From: a virus
Length of the DNA: 57,305 nucleotides
IMG/VR virus record: IMGVR_UViG_3300025120_000059
Location: 1-57,305 of that record
Strand: one strand, 5' to 3'
The notes beneath the pieces were generated by a model. The model searched no databases, had not been told where the DNA came from, and worked only from the letters and a program-made list of their open reading frames with translations. Of this stretch, positions 44,516 through 50,440 are shown piece after piece (within the stretch, counting starts at the first letter, position 1; each line of letters begins with the position of its first letter). Both the position numbers and the translations under genes were made by a program.

Positions 44516-44990
44516 TATAAAATACATGTTTATCTATTTGCCCCACAAGAGAGAAGCGATCATCCAATGCCCAGTAAGGTGTGACATAAGAGGCATGATA
44601 GTGGGTTGCTCCTTCAGTGTGGAGTAGCACAACGCCCTGTAGAGCAAGCTCTGCTGCGCTGACTGCTTCATTATAAGCATCTACATTTGCAATAGTTTCT
44701 GGCTTCCCGTCACACCAGTATGAGAAGTGACACTTGTTTCTGACGGGCTTACCCTTCCATGTTCTGCCCTGACGGACAACATCACAGATATTATCTGGAT
44801 AATGTTCTGACTGCACTCGTTGCAATACCACGTTTGCTACAGCAAGTTGTGCAACAAAAGATTCTGAACGTGCTTCAAAGTATACTGCCTCTGCTAGACA
44901 TGAAAGGTTGTCTGCCCTTACCTGAGATGCAAAGACAGAAAGGATAATAAAGAATATAAAGTTAAGTATAATAATCTTTAAGTAGTTCAT
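44499..44990 (-). CDS. SleB-type cell wall hydrolase with signal peptide
   Basis: A 163-residue protein. Residues 1-26 are a clear signal peptide (short basic start, IIILNFIFFIILSVFA core, then SQVRADN). The rest matches the Hydrolase_2/SleB fold: CLAEAVYFEARSESFVAQLAVANVVLQRV with the catalytic Glu in the YFEAR stretch, CDVVRQG--W, CHFSYWCDG, GATHYHASYVTPYW. Such enzymes cut peptidoglycan. The signal peptide would export it without a holin. It lies in the early region, far from the main endolysin. Confidence 0.85.
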   Translation of the reverse strand: MNYLKIIILNFIFFIILSVFASQVRADNLSCLAEAVYFEARSESFVAQLAVANVVLQRVQSEHYPDNICDVVRQGRTWKGKPVRNKCHFSYWCDGKPETIANVDAYNEAVSAAELALQGVVLLHTEGATHYHASYVTPYWALDDRFSLVGQIDKHVFYIDNSR

Positions 44991-45184
44991 TGCAATCTTT
45001 CAATTTTTATATTAAAAGGAAATCCACCAGACAATTCTTTTATACCATGACACATAAGATATGCGGCGGCATCTTCATATGATGGAAAAGTATACACCTC
45101 TTCTTCATCTTCGTTTATCATTAAGTCAATGTCATCTACATCCTTAACTGTATCTTCTTGAGCTTGGGTTATTATATAACTCAT
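44987..45184 (-). CDS. small hypothetical protein (65 aa)
   Basis: A 65-residue acidic protein: MSYIITQAQEDTVKDVDDIDLMINEDEEEVYTFP, then SYEDAAAYLMCHGIKELSGG and FNIKIERL, suggesting a small alpha/beta unit. It is chained by ATGA with the gene upstream, and overlaps the SleB start by 4 nt. No family known. Confidence 0.6.
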   Translation of the reverse strand: MSYIITQAQEDTVKDVDDIDLMINEDEEEVYTFPSYEDAAAYLMCHGIKELSGGFPFNIKIERLQ

Positions 45185-45324
45185 CGACCCTGCCCTCTAT
45201 ACTTTTTAAAGCTACGTCTCTTATGTTTATTGTTGGGACGGGAAAGAGTTCCCGCCCCGATTGATGTACGTTTCTTGATCCGATGTTGTGTTGGATCGTA
45301 CTTACCATCAGTCTTCTTTACCAT
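45181..45324 (-). CDS. very small basic protein (47 aa)
   Basis: A 47-residue frame. Its ATG lies within the stop region of the DUF932 gene (TAATG) and its TGA overlaps the next ATG. It is Arg/Lys-rich (HRIKKRTSIGAGTLSRP, KHKRRSFKKYRGQGR), reminiscent of ribosomal-protein-like or nucleic-acid-binding tails. The perfect chaining supports translation; the function is unknown. Confidence 0.6.
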   Translation of the reverse strand: MVKKTDGKYDPTQHRIKKRTSIGAGTLSRPNNKHKRRSFKKYRGQGR

Positions 45325-46220
45325 TAGACAACCTCCAATTCTTTCCAGTGTGGTGATGCCAACATCTTACGTACTTTATCTTCACGTAGTACACGGGTGT
45401 TAGCTTTAGGTACATGGGTAGACCATGCTGTAGCTGCCTGATAAGCAGTCCACAGTGTGCCTTTAGTCTGCTGACTATAGCCTTCGTAGTGACCACGGCC
45501 TATGATGTGACGGTTCTCTTCGTCAAAGGTTTTCATCAGGTTGGATAGCATCACCTTGTTAGGAACCTGTGCTTTGCTTACGTTGTCCATACGCTTTGCA
45601 AGTGTGTTACTGAACAGTGAGATCGCAGTGTCACGATCAACCGTTGTATTATACCACACTTTCATCTGATCCATACCATCGTTGGCAATGAAGTCAGATG
45701 CAGCCCTGATCTTACTGGCAAAGCTGGTGACAGAGAAGTTCTTTGAGTGGCGACCATACACATAGGCCAGCTTGTTACCATCAACAAGAGTATTGTAACA
45801 GGCTGATCGGAAGTAACCCATCATTCCATTGTTAGCCCATGTTCTGTTGTGGCTGGTACGAAACTTGAACTGAGGTGTAACCAAGTCATTCCTTCCATCA
45901 ATGGTAGTAGCTTCAGCGTTGAACTTAGCAGTAAGTTCTAGCTGTTCGCCATGTCCAATCACATTGGTTTGAAACTCAGCACCATCAAGATCAATACCCG
46001 ACATAGCGATAGACTGTTCAAGATTTTCTACAAGATCAAGATACTGTACTGGCTCGTAGGCTTCCGACACAATAGCAATAGGTTCTCCGCTATCAGTTCG
46101 ACGCAGACCTACGCCCAATGACGGATGAATCTCTCCTCCATCAACCCCACCAAAGTTAGGGTTGAACGCACCAAGAGAAAACTTTTCTACGTTAAAGTTA
46201 AGTACATCATGGTTAAACAT
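45324..46220 (-). CDS. DUF932 (phage/plasmid-like) protein
   Basis: A 298-residue protein with the features of DUF932: SGEPIAIVSEAYEPVQYLDLVENLEQ (residues 45-70), GEQLELTAKF, VTPQFKFRTSHNRTWA, and an SFASKIRAASDFIA segment. These proteins are common in phages and plasmids and often lie in early accessory regions; some are near anti-defence genes, but no activity is established. It is the largest protein of this early block. Confidence 0.85.
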   Translation of the reverse strand: MFNHDVLNFNVEKFSLGAFNPNFGGVDGGEIHPSLGVGLRRTDSGEPIAIVSEAYEPVQYLDLVENLEQSIAMSGIDLDGAEFQTNVIGHGEQLELTAKFNAEATTIDGRNDLVTPQFKFRTSHNRTWANNGMMGYFRSACYNTLVDGNKLAYVYGRHSKNFSVTSFASKIRAASDFIANDGMDQMKVWYNTTVDRDTAISLFSNTLAKRMDNVSKAQVPNKVMLSNLMKTFDEENRHIIGRGHYEGYSQQTKGTLWTAYQAATAWSTHVPKANTRVLREDKVRKMLASPHWKELEVV

Positions 46221-46374
46221 TTTGGTTATCTTTCATCTTTAGGTTGAAACGTATTGAGTGTAGTTGCTGAATACATTGTGACATCTTGTCACTGTCTTCC
46301 AGTTTTACTGAGCCATTCAACTGAAGCTGGCTTAGTACTTCAAGAGTTTCTTCTATGGCTTCAAGCGGTGTCAT
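46213..46374 (-). CDS. small hypothetical protein (53 aa)
   Basis: A 53-residue protein starting at 46374, inside the last codons of the upstream gene (14-nt overlap); an ATG further upstream at 46422 is less likely because it would overlap more. It is helical and amphipathic (MTPLEAIEETLEVLSQLQLNG, MSQCIQQLHSIRFNLK). No family known. Confidence 0.55.
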   Translation of the reverse strand: MTPLEAIEETLEVLSQLQLNGSVKLEDSDKMSQCIQQLHSIRFNLKMKDNQNV

Positions 46375-46579
46375 CGTTCCAGCTTTCGTAACCGTCTGAA
46401 AGGGAACGCATTTCGTGTTCAATCCATCCGTTTAGTTCTTGGATATTAATATCTTCTGGCTTTGAATCGTATGCAATTAGCTCCATGTATTCTTCTACCA
46501 TTGGGCGACACCACTCATCGCCACCATAACGCAGAAACTTTTCAACATCTTCGATGTCTTTAAACTCAGGAATATTCAT
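46361..46579 (-). CDS. small acidic hypothetical protein (72 aa)
   Basis: A 72-residue acidic protein (MNIPEFKDIEDVEKFLRYGGDEWCRPMVEEYMELIAYDSKPEDINIQ in outline: two helices with several Trp and Glu), ending SWNDDTA. Such acidic small proteins are common in phage early regions and sometimes act by mimicking DNA, but nothing specific shows that here. Confidence 0.55.
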   Translation of the reverse strand: MNIPEFKDIEDVEKFLRYGGDEWCRPMVEEYMELIAYDSKPEDINIQELNGWIEHEMRSLSDGYESWNDDTA

Positions 46580-46580
46580 G

Positions 46581-46802
46581 TCATTCTCCTCTAAGTTGTA
46601 TATCTTTTAGTGTGTACTCGGCTAGTATACCATTAAATGTATTAGAGATCAAGCACAATCCATTCAAAGCAGACGGTGCATTTGTCATGGTAAAAGTCAT
46701 AGCTGCCATCAGAGATTCCTCTGCAATGTTTAGATCGTCAGTGTCTTCTTCTTGTAGTAAACTAAGTTCATTATAAACTTGTTTAAATACTTTCATATTC
46801 AT
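46581..46802 (-). CDS. small hypothetical protein (73 aa)
   Basis: A 73-residue protein with GGAG 7 nt before the ATG at 46802. It has an acidic helix (YNELSLLQEEDTDDLNIAEESLM), a hydrophobic centre (AAMTFTMTNAPSALNGLCLISNTFNGI), and ends KDIQLRGE. No family recognised. Confidence 0.55.
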   Translation of the reverse strand: MNMKVFKQVYNELSLLQEEDTDDLNIAEESLMAAMTFTMTNAPSALNGLCLISNTFNGILAEYTLKDIQLRGE

Positions 46803-46822
46803 ATGGTAACTCCTCTAGTATG

Positions 46823-46948
46823 TCATGCCATGCGTTCATTATCTTTATCCTTTGGTTTTGGTGGTGGCTTGCCGCCGAAATAAGTTTCTTGTATCCACTT
46901 ATAATGCTCTGGCGTATTAGGTTTAGGCGGCTTTTCTTTCTCTGGCAT
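46823..46948 (-). CDS. very small Pro/Lys-rich protein (41 aa)
   Basis: A 41-residue frame with GGAG 5 nt before the ATG at 46948. It reads MPEKEKPPKPNTPEHYKWIQETYFGGKPPPKPK and ends in DNERMA, with the central HYKWIQETYFGG the only structured-looking part. It fills the gap between two genes. No family known. Confidence 0.55.
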   Translation of the reverse strand: MPEKEKPPKPNTPEHYKWIQETYFGGKPPPKPKDKDNERMA

Positions 46949-46950
46949 AC

Positions 46951-47133
46951 TCACTCCATGTCTACTGTGGGATCACCCCAGCTTACTTCTATGTTTTGTT
47001 TTAATTTAAACTGATTACATCCCTCGACATAAGCTTGATATTGTTTATCACAATCTTCTTTATTATACCACCACTTAGGCATTACACTGTAAGACAGTTG
47101 TTGAAGTTCGTCCCAATCTTTTTTAGATAACAT
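46951..47133 (-). CDS. small hypothetical protein (60 aa)
   Basis: A 60-residue protein overlapping the previous gene by 11 nt and separated from the next by 2 nt. It is Trp/Tyr-rich (LSYSVMPKWWYNKEDCDKQYQAY) with an acidic end. No family known. Confidence 0.55.
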   Translation of the reverse strand: MLSKKDWDELQQLSYSVMPKWWYNKEDCDKQYQAYVEGCNQFKLKQNIEVSWGDPTVDME

Positions 47134-47338
47134 AGCTTTGCTCCTTCTTCAGCCATTCAAGTTGCACCATAGCTATATCATAAGCCTGTGCTGGTGTCAA
47201 ATCAGTAAGAGAATAGATGGTGTACTTTAGACCAGACTTCTCGCCTGTAGTCTTAATCTTTTTACGTAGGTTTGTGTCCCATGTAATCTTCCAGTTATCA
47301 CCACCAAGTTCTATCTCTACGAAGTCAACTGTCTTCAT
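47123..47338 (-). CDS. small hypothetical protein (71 aa)
   Basis: A 71-residue protein. The ATG at 47338 has GGAGG 5 nt before it and is preferred over a far upstream ATG in the same frame. It looks like a small alpha/beta domain (MKTVDFVEIELGGDNWKITWDT, YTIYSLTDLTPAQAYDIAMVQLEWLKK). No family known. Confidence 0.6.
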   Translation of the reverse strand: MKTVDFVEIELGGDNWKITWDTNLRKKIKTTGEKSGLKYTIYSLTDLTPAQAYDIAMVQLEWLKKEQSYVI

Positions 47339-47525
47339 TTTGTACCTCCAATTCACTTTGTAAGTTGAATAATATTTCGTGCATTTCGTCAAACAATTTC
47401 TCTGATTTATCCCACTGCCCAATGCGAGCCATACTAAATGCGATCTCCATACCCATTCTTGCAAAAGAAAGTTTAGCAGATGTTGGTTTATCTTTAATGC
47501 TTTTTAATACATCGTCACGAGTCAT
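47325..47525 (-). CDS. small helical hypothetical protein (66 aa)
   Basis: A 66-residue helical protein (MTRDDVLKSIKDKPTSAKLSFARMGMEIAF, then KSEKLFDEMHEILFNLQSEL). It overlaps both neighbours slightly. No family known. Confidence 0.55.
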   Translation of the reverse strand: MTRDDVLKSIKDKPTSAKLSFARMGMEIAFSMARIGQWDKSEKLFDEMHEILFNLQSELEVQNEDS

Positions 47526-47688
47526 ACTCTACCTCCATGTCAGGGACAAAGCCTTTGTCTGTGAATAAAGTTAGCTCAAAGTCTTGGTCAGTTTTATCAG
47601 TGACAGTTACCGTTATGGTTGTGAAGCTTTCGTAGTCTTCACGTTTCACTTTGATGTTGTCTACGCTATGTATTCTGAGTCCGTTCAT
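47515..47688 (-). CDS. small hypothetical protein (57 aa)
   Basis: A 57-residue protein. The start at 47688 overlaps the previous TAA (TAATG) and has GGAG 8 nt before; an ATG at 47706 is also in frame but lies inside the previous gene. It is beta-rich (MNGLRIHSVDNIKVKR, SFTTITVTVTDKTDQDFELTLF). No family known. Confidence 0.55.
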   Translation of the reverse strand: MNGLRIHSVDNIKVKREDYESFTTITVTVTDKTDQDFELTLFTDKGFVPDMEVEYDS

Positions 47689-47837
47689 TAGCTCATCTCC
47701 ATCCATTCTGATTCAGTTCTACGTGCAGCTTCTGCGTAGGTTTCATTGCAGCCTTTAGGCCACCCATCCAACTCCAGATACTCCACCCATAAGTCAAAGA
47801 TATTTTCTTTGAGCATTTCGTTTTCATGGTTACTCAT
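47688..47837 (-). CDS. very small hypothetical protein (49 aa)
   Basis: A 49-residue frame with GGAG 6 nt before the ATG at 47837. It is an acidic helical protein: MSNHENEMLKENIFDLWVEYLELDGWPKG, then a NETYAEAARRTESEW helix. It is the first gene after hairpin copy 2, which lies 36 nt upstream. No family known. Confidence 0.6.
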   Translation of the reverse strand: MSNHENEMLKENIFDLWVEYLELDGWPKGCNETYAEAARRTESEWMEMS

Positions 47838-47872
47838 TTCAATCTCCAAAAAACGTCTTAGTAATGGTATAA

Positions 47873-47926
47873 TTAATAGTCGTTATGTAGTATCGTAAGA
47901 TACTTCTACTACATAACTCCTATTAA
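47873..47926 (-). repeat. covarying hairpin element, copy 2
   Basis: Arms TTAATAG/TATTAA-type (7 bp with a GC closing pair), a 2x2 interior loop, then GTTATGTAGT/ACTACATAAC (10 bp) enclose the inner AGTATC-GTAA-GATACT mini-hairpin and a one-sided TCT/CTACT bulge (+ strand). It lies between the 47928 and 47837 genes. Same architecture as the other copies. Confidence 0.9.
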
Positions 47927-47927
47927 G

Positions 47928-48596
47928 TCAAGCGGCAATCGCTGATGCCTTCTTCTTACTTGTACCATGTGCAGGAAAGCCTACCACTACATTCCTATCC
48001 CACTTCTCACATAGCATACATGATGCACATGATACTTCATCTTTGTATGTTGCGGGACATACCACAACCTTTCTACCTTTAGGTGTAACAGTGTTAGTTG
48101 TCTGATCAATCGGCAACACAGTTGCAACTGGAGCTATGTTAAGATCGCATAGCTTGTCAGCATGTTCAAGATTGTTGGCAGACACATTAACAGTAAAGCC
48201 TAAGTGGTTCATAATGTTGACAGTTATGGCATTCTGGAAGTTGTCCAGTACGTCATAGTGTGTGTATGTAAACCCACGCTTGCCCTTATTAGCTTTGGCA
48301 AGCTCAATACACTTCTCATTGTCCAGCTTCTCCATGTCACCGGGCAAGTCGCCAGCTTGATTGTGCCGCCACTTGCTACCAGTGGGCAAATCTTTGATCT
48401 TGTCAATGAACGTAGCCCAATCGTCGCCACGTTCTTTCCGGGTGACTTTGTCCCAATGTAGTTTCAATGGGCCACTGTCGGCATAGCAGCCATTCGATTT
48501 GAAGGGACACGAAGTGGGACATGTTGTCGCAGTGCTAGTAGTGACTGCCATCTTTCCCACTTTGACGTTCTTTGATTTAGGCGTAATGTGAAACAT
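47928..48596 (-). CDS. Cys-rich phage protein (GP88/DUF7227-like)
   Basis: A 222-residue protein with GGAGG before its ATG. It has TCPTSCPFKSNGCYADSGP near residue 25, several more Cys near the C-terminus (CPATYKDEVSCASCMLCEKW), and WRHNQAGDLPGD in the middle. The four-Cys start is like that of GP88/DUF7227 phage proteins, which look built to hold an Fe-S cluster or zinc. Its function is not known. It lies in an early gene block. Confidence 0.7.
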   Translation of the reverse strand: MFHITPKSKNVKVGKMAVTTSTATTCPTSCPFKSNGCYADSGPLKLHWDKVTRKERGDDWATFIDKIKDLPTGSKWRHNQAGDLPGDMEKLDNEKCIELAKANKGKRGFTYTHYDVLDNFQNAITVNIMNHLGFTVNVSANNLEHADKLCDLNIAPVATVLPIDQTTNTVTPKGRKVVVCPATYKDEVSCASCMLCEKWDRNVVVGFPAHGTSKKKASAIAA

Positions 48597-48744
48597 TTAT
48601 TTCCTCCAAAAAATCCTCAGTTTCAAAGTAACACACATCGGCGTCGGTAGTAAAGGCATTTTTATTTTTAATGCCTTCCGCAATCCGTCCATTGAGTTCG
48701 GTGCGTTGTTCGACGGTCAGTTCCTCAACATAGTTGATAGTCAT
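48577..48744 (-). CDS. small hypothetical protein (55 aa)
   Basis: A 55-residue acidic frame overlapping the next gene by 20 nt. It reads MTINYVEELTVEQRTELNGRIAEGIKNKNAF, then TDADVCYFETEDFLEE, a small helical protein. Its last codons also carry the ribosome site of the Cys-rich gene. The upstream ribosome site is weak. No family known. Confidence 0.55.
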   Translation of the reverse strand: MTINYVEELTVEQRTELNGRIAEGIKNKNAFTTDADVCYFETEDFLEEINVSHYA

Positions 48745-48805
48745 AGATTTTTACCATAGTTTGCACATAAGATAGGAACCTCTGACATTCCTATCTCTGT
48801 ATAAA

Positions 48806-49081
48806 CTAAGCCGCTTCGGATACCAACTGTGCTATGGCCCTTGAGGTATTTTCTCCAGATTTTAGCACTTTGATAAGCTGCCGTGCAATGACACGCTGAT
48901 GGTCACGCATCCGGCCACCGTCTACCGACTTGCGATGCCGTGCCAGCTTTGCTACAGCCTTGTCAAACCTACCCCAGTTACCAATGGTAACATTTTCTTC
49001 AATAAGCTTTTCCAGCTTGGGATCGGCATAGAGGTTATACTTACCACGGCGTTCGGTGTACTGAATTGCAGGAGTTGTCAT
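48806..49081 (-). CDS. basic hypothetical protein (91 aa)
   Basis: A 91-residue protein, basic and helical (LIEENVTIGNWGRFDKAVAKLARHRKSVDGG, RMRDHQRVIARQLIKVLKSG). A hairpin (49101-49146) lies 20 nt before its start, and another (AGATAGGAA/TTCCTATCT, 48770-48796) just after its stop. The basic helices could bind nucleic acid. No family assigned. Confidence 0.6.
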   Translation of the reverse strand: MTTPAIQYTERRGKYNLYADPKLEKLIEENVTIGNWGRFDKAVAKLARHRKSVDGGRMRDHQRVIARQLIKVLKSGENTSRAIAQLVSEAA

Positions 49082-49100
49082 AGTATATATCTTTCTATTT

Positions 49101-49146
49101 AGGTTAGGAATAATGCAAGGCTTATCGTGAGGTGCCTTGCTAACCT
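49101..49146 (-). promoter_or_regulatory. two-stem leader hairpin of a different type
   Basis: An outer AGGTTA/TAACCT stem and an inner 7-bp GCAAGGC/GCCTTGC stem with a 12-nt loop. This hairpin lacks the bulge-and-mini-hairpin core of the repeated family but sits in the same place, just upstream of a - strand gene. It may be a processing or regulatory structure. Confidence 0.6.
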
Positions 49147-49160
49147 CTGTTAAGCTACGC

Positions 49161-49451
49161 TTATGCCATTGTCATATCGACAAATTCAGCGGCATCTTCT
49201 TTGATAGCTTTAGCTATGATATTATTAGACCGTTTGTGAGCAGCTTCCAGCTTTTCTTCTACAGCCTTCGGCTTAGTGCTGGTAATTGCTTCAGCTTCGG
49301 GCAGCTTGTCACCATTGCGGATGACTTTGAAGTTCCCGTTCGGGTGTACAACCCTAATAGGAGTGCCGGAGTCGGCAGCTTTGCTGAACAAGTCTTTGCC
49401 TTTATCAAGTGCTACCCACTTGTCAGCTACGAAAGTTTCCATTGTTGCCAT
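49161..49451 (-). CDS. hypothetical protein (96 aa), first after hairpin copy 3
   Basis: A 96-residue protein: a beta-rich start (MATMETFVADKWVALDKGKDLFSKAADSGTPIRVVHPNG), a short linker, and a helical basic end (LEAAHKRSNNIIAKAIKEDA). GGAG lies about 8 nt before the start. Hairpin copy 3 is 37 nt upstream. No family known. Confidence 0.6.
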   Translation of the reverse strand: MATMETFVADKWVALDKGKDLFSKAADSGTPIRVVHPNGNFKVIRNGDKLPEAEAITSTKPKAVEEKLEAAHKRSNNIIAKAIKEDAAEFVDMTMA

Positions 49452-49487
49452 GATATATCTCCAATCAGTTGGCGGTTTCTACTGTAT

Positions 49488-49540
49488 CTAATTGATCCTT
49501 TACAGTATCGTAAGATACTCTACTGTAAAGTATCTATTAG
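49488..49540 (-). repeat. covarying hairpin element, copy 3
   Basis: Arms CTAAT/ATTAG, then GAT/ATC with mismatches, then CTTTACAGT/ACTGTAAAG (9 bp) enclose the same core (AGTATC-GTAA-GATACT plus CTACT, + strand). A TTGACA on the - strand lies just upstream (about 49556-49561), but the -10 that would match it is poor. Confidence 0.9.
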
Positions 49541-49541
49541 G

Positions 49542-49706
49542 TTAGTCGCATCCCTCTGTCAAGAACGCACACAATGCTATAAATGCGAATGGCAATGCAA
49601 AGAGGATTGGGAAAGTGTCCCAACCTCTAAAGCAAAACCCATACATTCCGACAAGAACTGCCGGAAACATCAACAGCAAAGCTGTGTTTCTAATTTTCTC
49701 AAACAT
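49542..49706 (-). CDS. small membrane protein (54 aa, two spans)
   Basis: A 54-residue protein starting at 49706, one base after the upstream stop. It has two hydrophobic helices (TALLLMFPAVLVGMYGF and FPILFALPFAFIALCAF) joined by a short loop with a Trp-Asp turn, and a charged N-terminus. It could be an early membrane-acting or superinfection protein; nothing specific supports this. Confidence 0.6.
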   Translation of the reverse strand: MFEKIRNTALLLMFPAVLVGMYGFCFRGWDTFPILFALPFAFIALCAFLTEGCD

Positions 49707-49707
49707 A

Positions 49708-49878
49708 TTAGTCCCCATTTCTCTGTCTGAAGATGCGATCTTTGAGCTTGCTTGCATGAATCTGAAATTGTTCTTCCTCTTGGAAGAATGAACATATTGT
49801 CAGATGGTCTTGATCCTGATTTACAGGGTGATTTTGCAACTCAACCAAGTTATACTTGTCAAGCATTTCATTTAACAT
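49708..49878 (-). CDS. small acidic hypothetical protein (56 aa)
   Basis: A 56-residue protein. The start at 49878 (MLNEMLDKYNLVELQ) has GGAG 6 nt upstream; a TTG further up is not needed. It is acidic and helical with an Arg-rich end (DRIFRQRNGD). The GGAG and start are part of a 52-nt segment duplicated near 50129. No family known. Confidence 0.55.
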   Translation of the reverse strand: MLNEMLDKYNLVELQNHPVNQDQDHLTICSFFQEEEQFQIHASKLKDRIFRQRNGD

Positions 49879-49882
49879 ATTA

Positions 49883-49934
49883 ATCTCCAATTAAAGATTT
49901 ATAATTGTTTCAAGCGTAGCTTCGTCTTCATCCA
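49883..49934 (-). repeat. 52-nt direct repeat (partial copy of the 3' end of the 50137 gene)
   Basis: These 52 bases match 50129-50180 with only two differences. In the upstream copy they are the last 14 codons, stop and following ribosome site of the 50137 gene. Here they encode an isolated 14-codon frame (MDEDEATLETIINL, 49891-49935) directly after the 49928 gene. It looks like the scar of a duplication or insertion. Confidence 0.85.
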
Positions 49935-50122
49935 TTATATTTATCCATTTCTGTTGTATTCTTTACAATTTCAGCAAGATCAATAATATCCTTGGCTGTA
50001 TATACAAAAGCCCAATCTTCTCCAAGAAGATCATCGGCTATTTCATTGGCAACAAAAATATCACCGCAATTACCCAATGGGTGACATACCCCCAAGTAAC
50101 AAAAAGCATAGTAGCTATCCAT
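49928..50122 (-). CDS. small hypothetical protein (64 aa)
   Basis: A 64-residue protein with GGAG 8 nt before its ATG. It starts MDSYYAFCYLGVCHPLGNCGDIF, three Cys near the start, then EIADDLLGEDWAFVYTAKDIIDLAEIV. It sits between the two copies of a 52-nt direct repeat. No family known. Confidence 0.55.
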   Translation of the reverse strand: MDSYYAFCYLGVCHPLGNCGDIFVANEIADDLLGEDWAFVYTAKDIIDLAEIVKNTTEMDKYNG

Positions 50123-50136
50123 TAGCTCATCTCCGA

Positions 50137-50307
50137 TTAAAGATTTATAATTGTTTCAAGCGTAGCTTCGTCCTCATCCAGTGTGGCAATCCACCAACCA
50201 TGTTGGTCATGCAGGTCAATGGCTCCGCCATTCACAGATGTGTGAACTCGGAAAGCTCCATCAAGATGCTGGTCAATCTCCGATTGTAGGAATGAAATGT
50301 TCGACAT
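50137..50307 (-). CDS. small hypothetical protein (56 aa), first - strand gene
   Basis: A 56-residue protein with GGAG 6 nt before its ATG at 50307. It is the first gene of the - strand early array, 40 nt after hairpin copy 4. It reads MSNISFLQSEIDQHLDGAFRVHTSVNGG, then IDLHDQHGWWIATLDEDE, a beta-sheet-like small domain with an acidic end. No family known. Confidence 0.6.
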   Translation of the reverse strand: MSNISFLQSEIDQHLDGAFRVHTSVNGGAIDLHDQHGWWIATLDEDEATLETIINL

Positions 50308-50346
50308 GGTAATCTCCGATTAGGTTGGTTGGTTGGGTTATAATAT

Positions 50347-50399
50347 CTAATTAACCCTCTATAGTATCGTAAGATACTCTACTATAGAGGTTTAATTAG
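50347..50399 (-). repeat. covarying hairpin element, copy 4
   Basis: The cleanest copy: CTAATTAA/TTAATTAG (8 bp), one mismatch, then CCTCTATAGT/ACTATAGAGG (10 bp), inner AGTATC-GTAA-GATACT and the CTACT bulge (+ strand). It begins at about the expected transcription start of the - strand promoter at 50403-50432 and ends 40 nt before the first gene. Confidence 0.92.
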
Positions 50400-50402
50400 G
50401 TT

Positions 50403-50432
50403 AATCTAGCTTATCGTCATTCGGTTTGTCAA
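50403..50432 (-). promoter_or_regulatory. candidate early promoter (- strand)
   Basis: Read on the - strand: TTGACA (perfect), 18-nt spacer, TAGATT (4 of 6). Transcription would start close to hairpin copy 4 and run into the early gene array. The spacing equals that of the promoters at 33.9 and 38.7 kb. It is the best promoter I see for the early operon. Confidence 0.6.
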
Positions 50433-50440
50433 CCCTCATC

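Noticed and set aside
46783-46839. An 18-codon frame (MNAWHDILEELPYEYESI)
   Set aside because: It looks protein-like and has a weak ribosome site but overlaps two better-supported genes and is too short to support alone.
47860-47872. TATAAT boxes on the + strand just before hairpin copies 2 and 4 as antisense promoters
   Set aside because: No acceptable -35 hexamer at 16-18 nt and no + strand gene to read.
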